Part shown: positions 47,696-57,300 of the stretch, in pieces
How the letters are laid out: each line of letters starts with the position of its first letter
Numbering within the stretch: the stretch's first letter is position 1
Assembly (NCBI GenBank): GCA_029212745.1
Contig: JARGOL010000015.1
Coordinates: 14,306-75,351, forward strand
DNA length: 61,046 bases
Direction of reading: 5' to 3'
From: Alcanivoracaceae bacterium
GTDB taxonomy: Bacteria > Pseudomonadota > Gammaproteobacteria > Pseudomonadales > Alcanivoracaceae
Position numbers and translations under genes: made by a program
Notes under the pieces: model-generated
Databases searched by the model: none
Told to the model about the DNA's origin: nothing
What the model saw: only the letters and a program-made list of their open reading frames with translations

Positions 47696-47792
47696 TTTTC
47701 TCCCTCGGACGGAATCAATCGGGGCGAGAGTATAACAGCCGGGAACCGGGTTGCCCTTCCCCCCCGTGGCCGGATCAGGTAAAAATCCGCTC

Positions 47793-48944
47793 ATGATACG
47801 TATATGCCTGATTTTGCTCTGTCTGTGGTGCCCGGCAATGACGCTTGGCGCGCCGTCTGAGGCACAACTGGAGGACCTGCGTGAGCAGATCGCCCGGCTG
47901 GAGGCCCGCCTGAGCGAGGATCTGGCCAGCCGCGATGCGGAGCGCGCCGAGCTGCGACGGGTGGAAAAACGCATCAGCAGCCTGGCGGCGGAGGCCCGAA
48001 AACTCGATCGCGCCCTGGCTGATGCCCGCGACCGGCTGGCCCGTGTGGAAAAAAAGCAGCAACAACTGGCCGACGAGAACCGCACCCAGCTGGGCTGGGT
48101 CAGCCGCACAGCGCGCGCCGGCTACATGAGCGGGCGCCAGCCCCTGATGAAACTGCTGCTCAACCAGGAACAGCCCGACACCCTGGCGCGCCTGCTGCGT
48201 TACCAGGACTACTTCCAGAGTGCCCGGCGCCAGCGCCTGGACGAGATCAGCCGGGACCTGGTGGCCCTGCGCCAGGTTGCCCTTCAGGTGCATGAGGCAC
48301 GCAACGACCTGAACACGCGCCGCCAGGACGTGGACGCGCAACAGTCCAGGCTCAAGCAGGCAAGGGCCGAGCGACAGCAGGCCCTGGCCGCCATCAACCG
48401 CAAACTGGACAGCCACGAGAGCCGGCTGGGCAAACTGCGCAAGGACGAACAGGAGCTGGAAGAGCTGTTGCGCAGCATGGTCAACGCGCTCACTGATATT
48501 CCCGCCAACCCTGGCGGCAAACCGTTTGCCGACCTGTCAGGTGACCTGCCCTGGCCGGTGACCCGGGATATAAAGGCGCGCTTTGGCAGCCGGCGGGAGG
48601 GGCCGGTGCGCTGGAACGGCGTGCTACTGGAGGCCCGCAATGGCACGCCGGTACGTGCCATCCATCCCGGCCGCGTCGTGTTCGCGGACTGGCTGCGGGG
48701 CTACGGCCTGCTCACCATCATTGATCATGGCGGCGGCTACCTGTCCCTGTACGGCTACAACCAGAGCCTGCTGCGTGAAGTGGGCGAGTGGATTTCATTG
48801 GGCGATACCATCGCCCTGGCCGGCGACTCGGGCGGACGGGACGAGAGCGGCCTGTACTTTGAAATCCGCCGCAATGGCAAGCCGGTGAACCCGGATAAAT
48901 GGTGCAACAGCCGTGTTACACTGCCACCAATTGCCCGAAATTAA
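47793..48944 (+). CDS. envC: Murein hydrolase activator EnvC
   Basis: A periplasmic coiled-coil protein that activates amidases at the septum. The 383 residues include a signal peptide (about 1-20), a long coiled coil (about 25-250, rich in Arg, Leu, Glu), and a C-terminal LytM domain (about 265-380, GVLLEARNGTPVRAIHPGRVVFADW, YFEIRRNG). The zinc-binding His residues of active LytM enzymes (HxH before FEI) are replaced by RDESGLYFEI, as expected for a degenerate activator. The ATG at 47793 lacks a strong ribosome site. Confidence 0.93.
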   Translation: MIRICLILLCLWCPAMTLGAPSEAQLEDLREQIARLEARLSEDLASRDAERAELRRVEKRISSLAAEARKLDRALADARDRLARVEKKQQQLADENRTQLGWVSRTARAGYMSGRQPLMKLLLNQEQPDTLARLLRYQDYFQSARRQRLDEISRDLVALRQVALQVHEARNDLNTRRQDVDAQQSRLKQARAERQQALAAINRKLDSHESRLGKLRKDEQELEELLRSMVNALTDIPANPGGKPFADLSGDLPWPVTRDIKARFGSRREGPVRWNGVLLEARNGTPVRAIHPGRVVFADWLRGYGLLTIIDHGGGYLSLYGYNQSLLREVGEWISLGDTIALAGDSGGRDESGLYFEIRRNGKPVNPDKWCNSRVTLPPIARN

Positions 48945-48959
48945 GGGAACCAGGAATAC

Positions 48960-50240
48960 ATGAAGCGATTGCTGATGGGCCTGTGTGCTGCAGGCATGAT
49001 GACAGCGCCAGCACTGGCCGCTGACCCGGCACTGGATGCACAGGCGCGCGAACAGGGCGTTCCTGTAGACGAGCTGCGCGCCTTCGCAGAAGTCATGGAG
49101 CGGATCAGTGCCGCCTACATCGAGGATGTGGACGACAAGGCGCTGCTCGAGTCGGCCATCCGCGGCATGCTCTACGAGCTCGATCCGCATTCCGAATACC
49201 TCACCCCGGACCAGTTCACCGACCTGCAGGTGAACACCAGCGGCGAGTTTGGCGGCCTGGGCATCGAAGTGTCGATGGAAAACGGCTTCGTCAAGGTGGT
49301 CACGCCGCTGGACGGCACGCCAGCCAGCAAGGCTGGCATCAACGCCGGCGACCTGATCATCAAGATCGATGACACGTTCGTCAAAGGGCTGGCCCTGGAC
49401 GAGGCAGTGGCCATGCTGCGCGGCGAGATTGGCTCCAGCGTCCAGTTGCAGATCATCAGCCGTGATGCGGAGAAGCCCCGCAAGGTCACCCTCAAGCGTG
49501 ACCGCATTGAGCTCAAGAGTGTGCGCAGTGAAATGATCGAGCCCGGTTATGGCTACGTCCGCGTCACCCAGTTCCAGAACAACAGCGGCCGGGATCTGGA
49601 GCGCCACCTTTCCGACCTGATGGATGAGGGCGAGCTCAAGGGCCTGGTACTGGACCTGCGCAACAACCCGGGCGGCGTGCTCAACGCCGCCGTGCAGATT
49701 GCAGATCTGTTCCTGGATGGCGGCCTGATCGTCTACACCCAGGGACGGGAAGAAAGCAACCGCACGAACTATGCCGCCACACCCGGCGACATGCTCGCCG
49801 GCCTGCCGGTGGTGGTGCTGGTAAACGCCGGCTCTGCGTCTGCCTCGGAAATTGTTGCCGGCGCCCTGCAGGACCAGCAACGGGCCATCCTGGTGGGTGA
49901 GCGCTCCTTCGGCAAAGGTTCCGTGCAGACAGTGCTGCCGCTGCACGCTGACCGTGCATTGAAGCTCACCACCGCGCGTTACTACACACCCAATGGCCGC
50001 TCCATCCAGGCTGAGGGCATTGAGCCCGACATCACCACCAATGTGGCCCGGGTGGAACTGCAGGCGGAGGTGTCCGGCTTCCGCGAATCGAACCTGCGCG
50101 GCCATCTGGAAAACGGCCAGGCCCGCACTGATGCGCCAAAAGCCGAAGAAGGCTCGCTGGCCGAACGCGACTACACCCTGTACGAAGGACTGGCCATTCT
50201 GAAAGGGATCGCCCTTTCCAGGCAGGCAGTGCAGCCATGA
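48960..50240 (+). CDS. ctpA: C-terminal processing peptidase (S41 family)
   Basis: A periplasmic carboxy-terminal protease that in Pseudomonas controls peptidoglycan hydrolases. The 426 residues have a signal peptide (MKRLLMGLCAAGMMTAPALA), a PDZ domain (about 95-180, LGIEVSMENGFVKVVTPLDGTPA), and the Ser/Lys dyad (NAGSASASEIVAGALQD and RSFGKGSVQT). It follows envC by 15 bases and overlaps the YibQ gene by four. Envelope remodelling with EnvC is likely. Confidence 0.96.
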   Translation: MKRLLMGLCAAGMMTAPALAADPALDAQAREQGVPVDELRAFAEVMERISAAYIEDVDDKALLESAIRGMLYELDPHSEYLTPDQFTDLQVNTSGEFGGLGIEVSMENGFVKVVTPLDGTPASKAGINAGDLIIKIDDTFVKGLALDEAVAMLRGEIGSSVQLQIISRDAEKPRKVTLKRDRIELKSVRSEMIEPGYGYVRVTQFQNNSGRDLERHLSDLMDEGELKGLVLDLRNNPGGVLNAAVQIADLFLDGGLIVYTQGREESNRTNYAATPGDMLAGLPVVVLVNAGSASASEIVAGALQDQQRAILVGERSFGKGSVQTVLPLHADRALKLTTARYYTPNGRSIQAEGIEPDITTNVARVELQAEVSGFRESNLRGHLENGQARTDAPKAEEGSLAERDYTLYEGLAILKGIALSRQAVQP

Positions 50241-50998
50241 AATGGCTCTGGCTGGCGCTCCTGTGGCCGTCCATTGCCATGGCCGGGCCAAAGCTGGCCA
50301 TCATCATTGATGATCTCGGTTATCACCGCACCCGTGGCGAAGCCATCGCCAGCCTGCCTGCAGCGGTCACCTGCGCCATCATTCCGCAAACGCCCTGGGG
50401 CCCCCATCTGGCAGAAAAGGCCGCTGCCAGCGGCAAGGAAGTGATGATTCACCTGCCCATGGCCACCGGCGCCCGGCGTCTGGACAAGGGCGGGCTGGAA
50501 GAAAGCATGACCCGCTCGCAACTGGTGCGGACAGTGCGCGAAGCCTTTATCCGCATCCCCCAGGCCCGCGGCATGAACAACCATATGGGCAGCGTGCTGA
50601 CAGCAGAACCCGAGCCCATGCGCTGGCTGATGCAGGAACTGTCCCTGCAGCATTACTTCTTCATAGACAGCCGCACCACTGCGGATTCCGTCGCCCTGGA
50701 CGTTGCCAGGCAGCATGGCCTGCGCTCTGCGGGACGCGACGTATTCCTGGATAACAAGCGCGACCTGGTGTCCATGAACAGGCAGTTCAACCAGGCGCTG
50801 CAAATCGCTCGCCGCAAGGGTGGCGCCATCCTCATCGGCCATCCCTACCCGGAGACCATCACGTATCTGGAGAACGTGCTGCCGCTGATGCAGCAGGCGG
50901 GCATTGAAGTGGTCCCGGCTTCCACGCTGCTGCACAGCCCACCGATCACCACCGCCAGCAAGAAAGGACCGGCTCAGGCAGAAGAGCCGGACGCCTGA
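50237..50998 (+). CDS. Divergent polysaccharide deacetylase (YibQ family)
   Basis: 253 residues with a signal peptide (MKWLWLALLWPSIAMA) and a NodB-like deacetylase fold: LAIIIDDLGYHRTRGEAIASLP, KEVMIHLPMATGAR, MNNHMGSVLTAE and ILIGHPYPETI. The chain retains catalytic-type Asp and His residues, but its substrate is unknown; this family is called divergent and most members are uncharacterised. The envC-ctpA-yibQ order is conserved in related genomes, so envelope glycan is a reasonable target. It overlaps the convergent symporter gene by 25 bases. Confidence 0.88.
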   Translation: MKWLWLALLWPSIAMAGPKLAIIIDDLGYHRTRGEAIASLPAAVTCAIIPQTPWGPHLAEKAAASGKEVMIHLPMATGARRLDKGGLEESMTRSQLVRTVREAFIRIPQARGMNNHMGSVLTAEPEPMRWLMQELSLQHYFFIDSRTTADSVALDVARQHGLRSAGRDVFLDNKRDLVSMNRQFNQALQIARRKGGAILIGHPYPETITYLENVLPLMQQAGIEVVPASTLLHSPPITTASKKGPAQAEEPDA

Positions 50999-51861
50999 CG
51001 CGTGAGCCCCAACTTGCGCGCCAGCACGATCATCAGGAACCCGAACAGGAACATCATCACGCCGTAAACAGCACTGGGCACCGACATTTCACTGTCGTGC
51101 AGAATCGACAGCGTGATCATCAGGCCCACCGTGCCATTCTTGATGCCCAGCTCGATCGCCACGGTGAAAGCTTCACGCTGGCTGAGTCCGGCGATGCGGC
51201 CGCCCACCATGCCCAGCGCCAGGCCAACCACATTGAGGGCAATGGCAGCGAGGCTACCCTGGCTGGCCAGGGTAATGATCCGGTCGCCCAGCTGCATCAT
51301 GATGGCCACAATCACCAGCACCAGCACCACCAGCCCGAACACCCCCACCGCACGCTCGCCCAGTGCCGCAGCCCTCGGCGCCCACTTGCGCACGGACATG
51401 CCAATCAGCAGCGGCACCACGACAACAACCAGCAATGCAATGATGGTCCTGAGCACCGGCATCTCGAACGCCACGGCGGTGTCATTGAAATACTGCATGG
51501 CCCAGCTGGTAAACAGCGGCAACGACACAATGGAGCACAGGCTGGCCAGCACCGTAAGGATCACCGACAGCGCCACGTCGCCGCCGCCCAGGTAGGCAAA
51601 GATATTGGAGGTGGTGCCACCCGGGCACGCAGCGATGATCACCAGGCCCACGGCCATGGCAGGTCCCAGACCCAACAGCAGGGCCAGGCCGAAGGCAAAC
51701 ACCGGCAACAGCAGGACCTGGGCCAGCAGTCCGTAGAAGGTGGCCCGCGGGGCAATCAGCACTTCACGAAAGTCTTTCGGCGTCAGGGTCAGCCCCATCC
51801 CGATCATGATCAGGAACAGGGCGGCGGGCAGGCCTATGTCAATCAGCGGGCCTTCAAGCAT
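50974..51861 (-). CDS. Bile acid:sodium symporter (SBF/BASS) family transporter
   Basis: A 295-residue integral membrane protein with about nine or ten hydrophobic helices and the family signatures LVIIAACPGGTTSNIFAYLGGGDVALS and ELGIKNGTVGLMITLS. The substrate may be any organic acid co-transported with sodium; bile acid naming is by family only. The ATG at 51861 is used, with GAGG about ten bases upstream. A single gene between yibQ and hisF. Confidence 0.9.
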   Translation of the reverse strand: MLEGPLIDIGLPAALFLIMIGMGLTLTPKDFREVLIAPRATFYGLLAQVLLLPVFAFGLALLLGLGPAMAVGLVIIAACPGGTTSNIFAYLGGGDVALSVILTVLASLCSIVSLPLFTSWAMQYFNDTAVAFEMPVLRTIIALLVVVVVPLLIGMSVRKWAPRAAALGERAVGVFGLVVLVLVIVAIMMQLGDRIITLASQGSLAAIALNVVGLALGMVGGRIAGLSQREAFTVAIELGIKNGTVGLMITLSILHDSEMSVPSAVYGVMMFLFGFLMIVLARKLGLTRQASGSSA

Positions 51862-51995
51862 GTCTGGCGCACCTCGCAATCCGTGTAACCGACGTACCGG
51901 GGCGGGCACGCCAGCAATGCAAATGCTGTCAGTGGAGCATACGCAAAGCGGCGCCGGATTACACCGCGCGGAGGAAGGGGGTTTTCAGCAAGCCG

Positions 51996-52769
51996 TCAAA
52001 GCCGCATTTCAATGCCGGCTGCCTGCATGTATTCCTTGGCTTCGTGAATGCTGTACTCACCGAAGTGAAAGATGGACGCTGCCAATACCGCATCAGCACC
52101 GCCCTGCTGAACGCCATTGACCAGGTGCTGCAGGTCGCCAACACCGCCTGAGGCAATCACGGGCACGGGCACCGCATCAGAAACGGCACGGGTCAATGCC
52201 ACATCGAAACCGGCCTTGGTGCCATCCCGGTCCATACTGGTGAGCAGTATCTCCCCGGCACCGTAGTCAGTCATGCGCCGGGCCCACTCCACCGCATCGA
52301 TGCCGGTGGGCTGGCGACCACCGTGGGTAAATATCTCCCAGCGGTTCGGCTCGCTCTCGGCGCTGACCTTCTTGGCATCAATGGCCACCACAATGCACTG
52401 GGACCCGAATCGTTCGGCGGCCTCGCGCACGAATTCCGGGTTCTTCACCGCCGCCGAGTTGATACTGACCTTGTCAGCGCCGGCATTGAGAAGATTGCGG
52501 ATATCCTGGAGTGTGCGCACACCACCGCCAACGGTCAGGGGAATGAATACCTCAGCCGCCATCTGCTCCACGGTATGCAGGGTGGTATCACGCTCTTCAT
52601 GGCTGGCGGTGATATCCAGGAAGGTAATCTCGTCCGCACCCGCCTCGTTGTAACGACGGGCAACTTCCACCGGGTCACCGGCATCGCGGATATCGACAAA
52701 ATTGACGCCCTTGACGACACGACCCTGGTCCACGTCCAGGCAGGGAATGATGCGTTTGGCCAGACCCAT
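51996..52769 (-). CDS. hisF: Imidazole glycerol phosphate synthase, cyclase subunit
   Basis: Forms imidazole glycerol phosphate and AICAR from PRFAR using ammonia from HisH. The 257-residue half-barrel-duplicated TIM fold has [18 protein letters not shown] (catalytic Asp), [10 protein letters not shown], and [10 protein letters not shown]. The ATG at 52769 has CGGAGTAA upstream. Last of the hisBHAF genes. Confidence 0.97.
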   Translation of the reverse strand: MGLAKRIIPCLDVDQGRVVKGVNFVDIRDAGDPVEVARRYNEAGADEITFLDITASHEERDTTLHTVEQMAAEVFIPLTVGGGVRTLQDIRNLLNAGADKVSINSAAVKNPEFVREAAERFGSQCIVVAIDAKKVSAESEPNRWEIFTHGGRQPTGIDAVEWARRMTDYGAGEILLTSMDRDGTKAGFDVALTRAVSDAVPVPVIASGGVGDLQHLVNGVQQGGADAVLAASIFHFGEYSIHEAKEYMQAAGIEMRL

Positions 52770-52820
52770 AGCTGTTACTCCGGTTGCGGGCGGCAATGAC
52801 TGCGTAAAGTCATCATTGGC

Positions 52821-53570
52821 TTAACCATGATGCTGATCACTCAACTGATCTGCCAGCTTCTGGCCTTCCTCGAAATCAAGCGTGCCTTCATAAATCGCGC
52901 GCCCGGTGATGGCGCCCTCGATGCCGGCGGAACGGGCATCACAAAGGTGACGCACATCATCCAGGTTGGTAATGCCGCCGGACGCAATAATCGGGATATC
53001 GACCGCTTTCGCCAGCGTCGCCGTGGCTTCGACGTTGACGCCCTGGAGCATGCCGTCACGCGAGATATCGGTGTAGACAATGGCAGACACACCATCCTGC
53101 TCGAATTTGCGCGCCAGGCCGGTCACTTCCACGTCGGTGACATTGGCCCAACCATCAGTGGCCACCATGCCGCCTTTCGCGTCCAGGCCAACGATAATAT
53201 GGCCAGGAAACTGCTGGCACATTTCACGCACAAAGGCCGGCTCTTTCACGGCCTTTGTGCCAATGATCAGCCACTGTACGCCGGCATCCAGATAAGCCTG
53301 GATAATCTCCGGTGAGCGAATGCCACCCCCGATCTGGATCGGCAGATCCGGGTGCTTGCGGGCGATGGCATTGACGATATCGCCATTGACCGGCTCACCG
53401 GCGAAAGCGCCATTGAGATCCACCAGGTGCAGGCGGCGCGCACCGCGTGCCACCCAGTGATCGGCAACCGCCACCGGGTCTTCGGAAAAAACCGTATCGT
53501 CTTCCATGCGCCCCTGCTTCAGACGAACGCATTTGCCGTCCTTGAGGTCAATGGCGGGAATCAGCAGCAT
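52821..53570 (-). CDS. hisA: ProFAR isomerase
   Basis: Isomerises ProFAR to PRFAR in histidine biosynthesis. The 249 residues begin [20 protein letters not shown] (catalytic Asp in AIDL), with QIGGGIRS and [12 protein letters not shown] motifs (second Asp), and PIIASGGI. It precedes hisF by 51 bases and follows hisH by 35. Confidence 0.97.
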   Translation of the reverse strand: MLLIPAIDLKDGKCVRLKQGRMEDDTVFSEDPVAVADHWVARGARRLHLVDLNGAFAGEPVNGDIVNAIARKHPDLPIQIGGGIRSPEIIQAYLDAGVQWLIIGTKAVKEPAFVREMCQQFPGHIIVGLDAKGGMVATDGWANVTDVEVTGLARKFEQDGVSAIVYTDISRDGMLQGVNVEATATLAKAVDIPIIASGGITNLDDVRHLCDARSAGIEGAITGRAIYEGTLDFEEGQKLADQLSDQHHG

Positions 53571-53605
53571 GATCGAAATCCTGTCTCACGTTCAGCGGGC
53601 GCCGA

Positions 53606-54250
53606 TCAGGGGCGCCAGCGAAGAAAATTTTCCAGCAGGGTAATGCCGTGGGGTGCACTTTTTTCCGGGTGAAACTGCACCGCGAACACATTGTCATGCG
53701 CCACGGCAGCCACAAACTCGCCGCCGTAATCGCAGCGCGCGGCAATCTGCTCTTCAGGGAGCGTTGGCGGCACCTGGTAGCTGTGCACGAAGTAGAACCG
53801 GGCCCCGTCGGGGATGCCGGCCCACATGGGATGCGGGCCGGTCTGTCGCACCTGGTTCCAGCCCATGTGCGGCACTTTCAGCCGTTCACCGGTCTCCGAC
53901 GTGCGTTCGCCAAAATGCTCCACCGTGCCGGGGAACAACCCGAGACAGTCGACTCCGCCATTTTCGGCGCTGCGCGCCATCATTGCCTGCATGCCTACAC
54001 AGATACCGAGCAGCGGGCGTCCATTGGCTGCAAACGCCTGTACCGCCTGGTCAAGGGCACTGGCGTGCAGCTCATGCATGCAGTCACGGATGGCACCAAC
54101 ACCGGGAAACACCAACCGGTCCGCCTTCAGCGCCTGGTCGAGGTCCGACGTGACCAGTATCTTCTGGCCGTCAGCCACCTTTTCCAGGGCCTTGGACGCG
54201 GAATGCAGATTGCCCATGCCATAGTCCAGCACGGCCACCAGCTCTGCCAT
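53606..54250 (-). CDS. hisH: Imidazole glycerol phosphate synthase, glutaminase subunit
   Basis: Supplies ammonia from glutamine to HisF. The 214-residue class I amidotransferase has LDYGMGNLHS, PGVGAIRDCM, the nucleophile GICVGMQ (Cys) and AVQFHPEKSAPHG (His and Glu). The start is three bases after hisB. Confidence 0.97.
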   Translation of the reverse strand: MAELVAVLDYGMGNLHSASKALEKVADGQKILVTSDLDQALKADRLVFPGVGAIRDCMHELHASALDQAVQAFAANGRPLLGICVGMQAMMARSAENGGVDCLGLFPGTVEHFGERTSETGERLKVPHMGWNQVRQTGPHPMWAGIPDGARFYFVHSYQVPPTLPEEQIAARCDYGGEFVAAVAHDNVFAVQFHPEKSAPHGITLLENFLRWRP

Positions 54251-54253
54251 GGG

Positions 54254-54859
54254 TCAGTCCTTCTCGGTGAGAGTGCCTTTCGTGGACGGGGTAATGTCCG
54301 CCATACGGGCATCCACTTCCACGGCCATGCGCAGCGCCCGGCCAAAGGCCTTGAACACTGTCTCGGCCTGGTGGTGGGCATTCTTGCCGCGCAGGTTGTC
54401 GATGTGCAGGGTCACCATGGCGTGGTTCACCAGGCCCTGGAAGAACTCGTAGAACAAATCGACATCGAAATCGCCCACACGCCCGCGGGTGAAATCGACA
54501 AACATCTCCAGGCCGGGACGGCCGGACAGGTCGATGACCACGCGCGACAGCGCCTCGTCCAGCGGCACATAGCTGTGGCCGTAACGACGGATGCCTTTCT
54601 TGTCGCCCCAGGCTCGGGCGAACGCCTGGCCCAGGGTGATGCCGATGTCTTCCACGGTGTGGTGGGCATCAATGTGCAGGTCGCCTTTCGCGGTAATCTC
54701 CAGATCCACCAGGCCATGACGAGCCACCTGGTCAAGCATGTGCTCCAGGAACGGCAGGCCGGTGTCCAGCTTGCTCTGGCCGGTACCATCGAGATTTACG
54801 GTAGCCTTGATCTGTGTTTCCAGCGTGTTGCGTTCCACGCTGGCCTTGCGCTCGCTCAT
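54254..54859 (-). CDS. hisB: Imidazoleglycerol-phosphate dehydratase
   Basis: Dehydrates IGP. The 201-residue protein is monofunctional: the N-terminal histidinol-phosphatase part of E. coli HisB is absent, as is usual outside enterics. Motifs: [26 protein letters not shown] and [15 protein letters not shown] (Mn-binding His). GGAGG precedes the ATG at 54859. First of hisBHAF. Confidence 0.97.
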   Translation of the reverse strand: MSERKASVERNTLETQIKATVNLDGTGQSKLDTGLPFLEHMLDQVARHGLVDLEITAKGDLHIDAHHTVEDIGITLGQAFARAWGDKKGIRRYGHSYVPLDEALSRVVIDLSGRPGLEMFVDFTRGRVGDFDVDLFYEFFQGLVNHAMVTLHIDNLRGKNAHHQAETVFKAFGRALRMAVEVDARMADITPSTKGTLTEKD

Positions 54860-54886
54860 GCATGACCTCCATCGGGCAGGCCGGCT

Positions 54887-54892
54887 ATTATA
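54887..54892 (-). promoter_or_regulatory. Probable -10 of hisB, overlapped by a plus-strand -10
   Basis: TATAAT on the minus strand (54892-54887), with no good -35. TATTAT on the plus strand (54886-54891), with ATGACC 18 bases upstream, could serve the divergent acetyltransferase gene. Confidence 0.45.
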
Positions 54893-54936
54893 CGGGCCCA
54901 GCAGCCCACTCACCAGCAAAGCCAGGGGGAAGTTAC

Positions 54937-55278
54937 ATGCCCGTGTTTCTCGAACAGCGGCCCGTGAATGCAGAGCAGGCGGCGTTTTTCAGCCGGGTAT
55001 TGCGCGATGACGGCGACGCCCGGGCGCGCCTGCAGGACCAGCTGGCCACCGGCGAGGGCTGCATTTATGCCGGCATTTTCAACGGCGCGCCGGTGGCCAT
55101 GGCCCTGGTCCGCGGCACGCCAGCACGGCTGGAGCAGCTGGTGGTGCACCCTGCCACACGCGGACGCGGGGTGGGTACCGAGGTGTTGCGACTGCTGGCA
55201 CGGGAACAGCCCGGCCTGGAAATACCGCCCGCGCTGTCCGTACTGGCCGCACGGGCGGGACTGGGCAGCGCCGGCTGA
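54937..55278 (+). CDS. GNAT-fold protein resembling PanZ/PanM
   Basis: A 113-residue small acetyltransferase-fold protein: [18 protein letters not shown], then [24 protein letters not shown], the acetyl-CoA-binding motif A. This resembles E. coli PanZ (PanM), an acetyl-CoA sensor that triggers PanD maturation, particularly the LVV..TRGRGVG block, though it is shorter. No panD is in the window, so the role is uncertain. AGGGGGA precedes the ATG. Divergent from hisB; it converges on the kinase gene. Confidence 0.82.
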   Translation: MPVFLEQRPVNAEQAAFFSRVLRDDGDARARLQDQLATGEGCIYAGIFNGAPVAMALVRGTPARLEQLVVHPATRGRGVGTEVLRLLAREQPGLEIPPALSVLAARAGLGSAG

Positions 55279-55279
55279 A

Positions 55280-57205
55280 TCAGGCGGCAGCGGCGCGGGG
55301 CAGGCGCAGACACAGGCATGCGCCCTGCCCGCGCCCCTCGCTTTCTGCCCACAACTGGCCGCCCATCTGTTCCACCATGACCCGGGCAATGGGCAATGAC
55401 AGGCCAAAACCGTCAGCGCGGTGTCCGGAACCGACCATGAAGAAGGGCTCGAAAATGCCCTCCATGTCCTCGGCCAGGATGCCCTTGCCCTCGTCACAGA
55501 CGCGGATGGTCATGCTGCCCGGCGCAGAGGCATCATCAACCACGGCTTCAATGCGGGCACCATCGGGGCTGAACTGGATGGCGTTATCCAGCAGCACAGC
55601 CAGCACGCTGCGCAACTCCGCTTCATTGGCCAGCACCTGTTCATCGGCAGGAATACGGTTGCGTACATCCAGGTCTCGCACCTCGATATCCATCTTGCGC
55701 TCTTTCATCAGCTGGTCGAACAGCCACATGGGCGCGCAGTGGGACTGCGCGGGAACATCCTTGCGACCGGCCAGGTCGAAGTAGCGCAGTGAGGTCTCCA
55801 CCAGCTGCTGCAACCGGTCCTGCCCCTTGTGCACCATGCTCACAGCCTCACGCAGCTCATCGGGCAAGTCCCCCGCTTCCAGCATGCGCGCACCGCTGAG
55901 CCAGTTCAGTGGCGTGTTCAGCTCGTGGCTGAGGTAATCGAGGAACACCATCTTGTCGCGGTCGAGTCGCTGCACTTCGCTGAAATGGCGCTGCAGTGTT
56001 TCACGGGCCTCGCGGGCCATGGCGTCACGCTGTGCCTCCAGAAGCTTGATCCGGTCCCCCAGGGCGAGTGACAGCAGGATCACCGCCCAGGCGCCACCAA
56101 TGTGGGGCGCATAGTTGGTCAGCATGGTGTGTTCAATCAGCTTCATGTTGTCGGCGGCAAAAAGCACACAGCCAAACAGGAACAGCGACCAGGCCAGCAC
56201 GAACAGGCGGGCGGCGCTGTATCCCTGGCGCCATACGCTCGCACCCACGTACACCAGCACCACGACTTCCACCAGCACCAGCAGGGTACTGAGGTGATAG
56301 GACCAGGGCGCCGGCAGGAACAGCAGCGCCACAAACATCGCCAGCAGCAGCTGTCCGTAGCGTTTCAGGAAACGTTCGAACCCGGGGCGTTGGCGGGCCA
56401 GATCGAGAAACACCCGTGAGTATTGCACCAGCCCCCACAACGCCACCGTGGCAAACACCGGGTAGTACTCGTTGATCTTCGGCACACCTGGCCACAGGTA
56501 CTGCAGGCCGAAGCCGTTGATATTGACAAACGACAGCAGGAAACCGGACAGGAACACGATGTAGTAAAGATAGGCCCGGTCCCGCACTGAAAAGTACAAC
56601 AGCAGGTTGTAGACCAGCATGATCACCAGCGCACCGAAGAACAGGCCGAACACCAGCTGCTCCACATAGGTACGTTCGATCAGGCCCTCGGCACTGGACA
56701 GTTTCAGCTCCAGGCTCAATGCCCCCTTGCCCGAGACACGCAGGTAATAGGTACGCGGCTGGCCATCACTGGCAGGGACCGGGTAAATAAACTCGCGGTG
56801 ATCGAGTTGCCGCTGGTCAAACGGCAACGCATCGCCCATGTCCACCTGCCGGAAACCGCCACCGGTGGGAACGAACAGGGTCAGGTGATCAATGATCGGG
56901 TGGCGCTGCACCAGGTACCACTTGTCGGCGCCAGACGCCGGGGTCTGTACCGTGAATCGCAGCCAGTAGACGGCAGACGTGAAACCGAAGCTGGGGTTAT
57001 CTGATTCGCTGGCCCGGAACCGGTCGGAAAGACTGCCGGTCACCTCACTGATGCTGAACTGCCCCTCGGGGTCTTCCAGCACGTCCACCCAGGGGCCGAG
57101 ATTGTACTCGGCGCCCCCCGGCTCGGCACGCAACACCTCGCCGGCCTGCACGCCATTGGCAACCAGGCACAAAAGGACCACACTGGTCAGGAACTTTCTG
57201 ATCAC
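55280..57205 (-). CDS. 7TM-DISM sensor histidine kinase
   Basis: 641 residues: signal peptide, a periplasmic 7TMR-DISM extracellular domain (about 30-150), seven membrane helices (about 180-385), a coiled linker, a HisKA region (His427 in DYLSHELNTPLN) and a HATPase domain (LAVLLDNAIQFSPDG, DEGKGILAEDMEGIFEPFF, GFGLSLPIARVMVEQMGGQL). No receiver domain and no response regulator gene nearby, so it is an orphan. DISM domains often sense carbohydrates or small ligands. The start is GTG at 57205 with AGGGGA upstream. Confidence 0.88.
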   Translation of the reverse strand: MIRKFLTSVVLLCLVANGVQAGEVLRAEPGGAEYNLGPWVDVLEDPEGQFSISEVTGSLSDRFRASESDNPSFGFTSAVYWLRFTVQTPASGADKWYLVQRHPIIDHLTLFVPTGGGFRQVDMGDALPFDQRQLDHREFIYPVPASDGQPRTYYLRVSGKGALSLELKLSSAEGLIERTYVEQLVFGLFFGALVIMLVYNLLLYFSVRDRAYLYYIVFLSGFLLSFVNINGFGLQYLWPGVPKINEYYPVFATVALWGLVQYSRVFLDLARQRPGFERFLKRYGQLLLAMFVALLFLPAPWSYHLSTLLVLVEVVVLVYVGASVWRQGYSAARLFVLAWSLFLFGCVLFAADNMKLIEHTMLTNYAPHIGGAWAVILLSLALGDRIKLLEAQRDAMAREARETLQRHFSEVQRLDRDKMVFLDYLSHELNTPLNWLSGARMLEAGDLPDELREAVSMVHKGQDRLQQLVETSLRYFDLAGRKDVPAQSHCAPMWLFDQLMKERKMDIEVRDLDVRNRIPADEQVLANEAELRSVLAVLLDNAIQFSPDGARIEAVVDDASAPGSMTIRVCDEGKGILAEDMEGIFEPFFMVGSGHRADGFGLSLPIARVMVEQMGGQLWAESEGRGQGACLCLRLPRAAAA

Positions 57206-57256
57206 GATTTCCCCTAAAAACGACACACAGCGGGCCGGCTCTTTTCGGCCGGTGAT

Positions 57257-57265
57257 TGCTATAAT
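57257..57265 (+). promoter_or_regulatory. Extended -10 promoter of the asmA-mutY-yggX operon
   Basis: TGCTATAAT is a perfect -10 with the TGn extension; -35 contacts are weak. Transcription should start about 30 bases upstream of the AsmA ATG. Confidence 0.6.
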
Positions 57266-57300
57266 CGGCCGCAACGCTCGGCCACGCAAGGAGGGATACC

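Noticed and set aside
48795..50291. 498-codon minus-strand frame
   Set aside because: It is antisense to ctpA, which has a signal peptide, PDZ domain and catalytic dyad.
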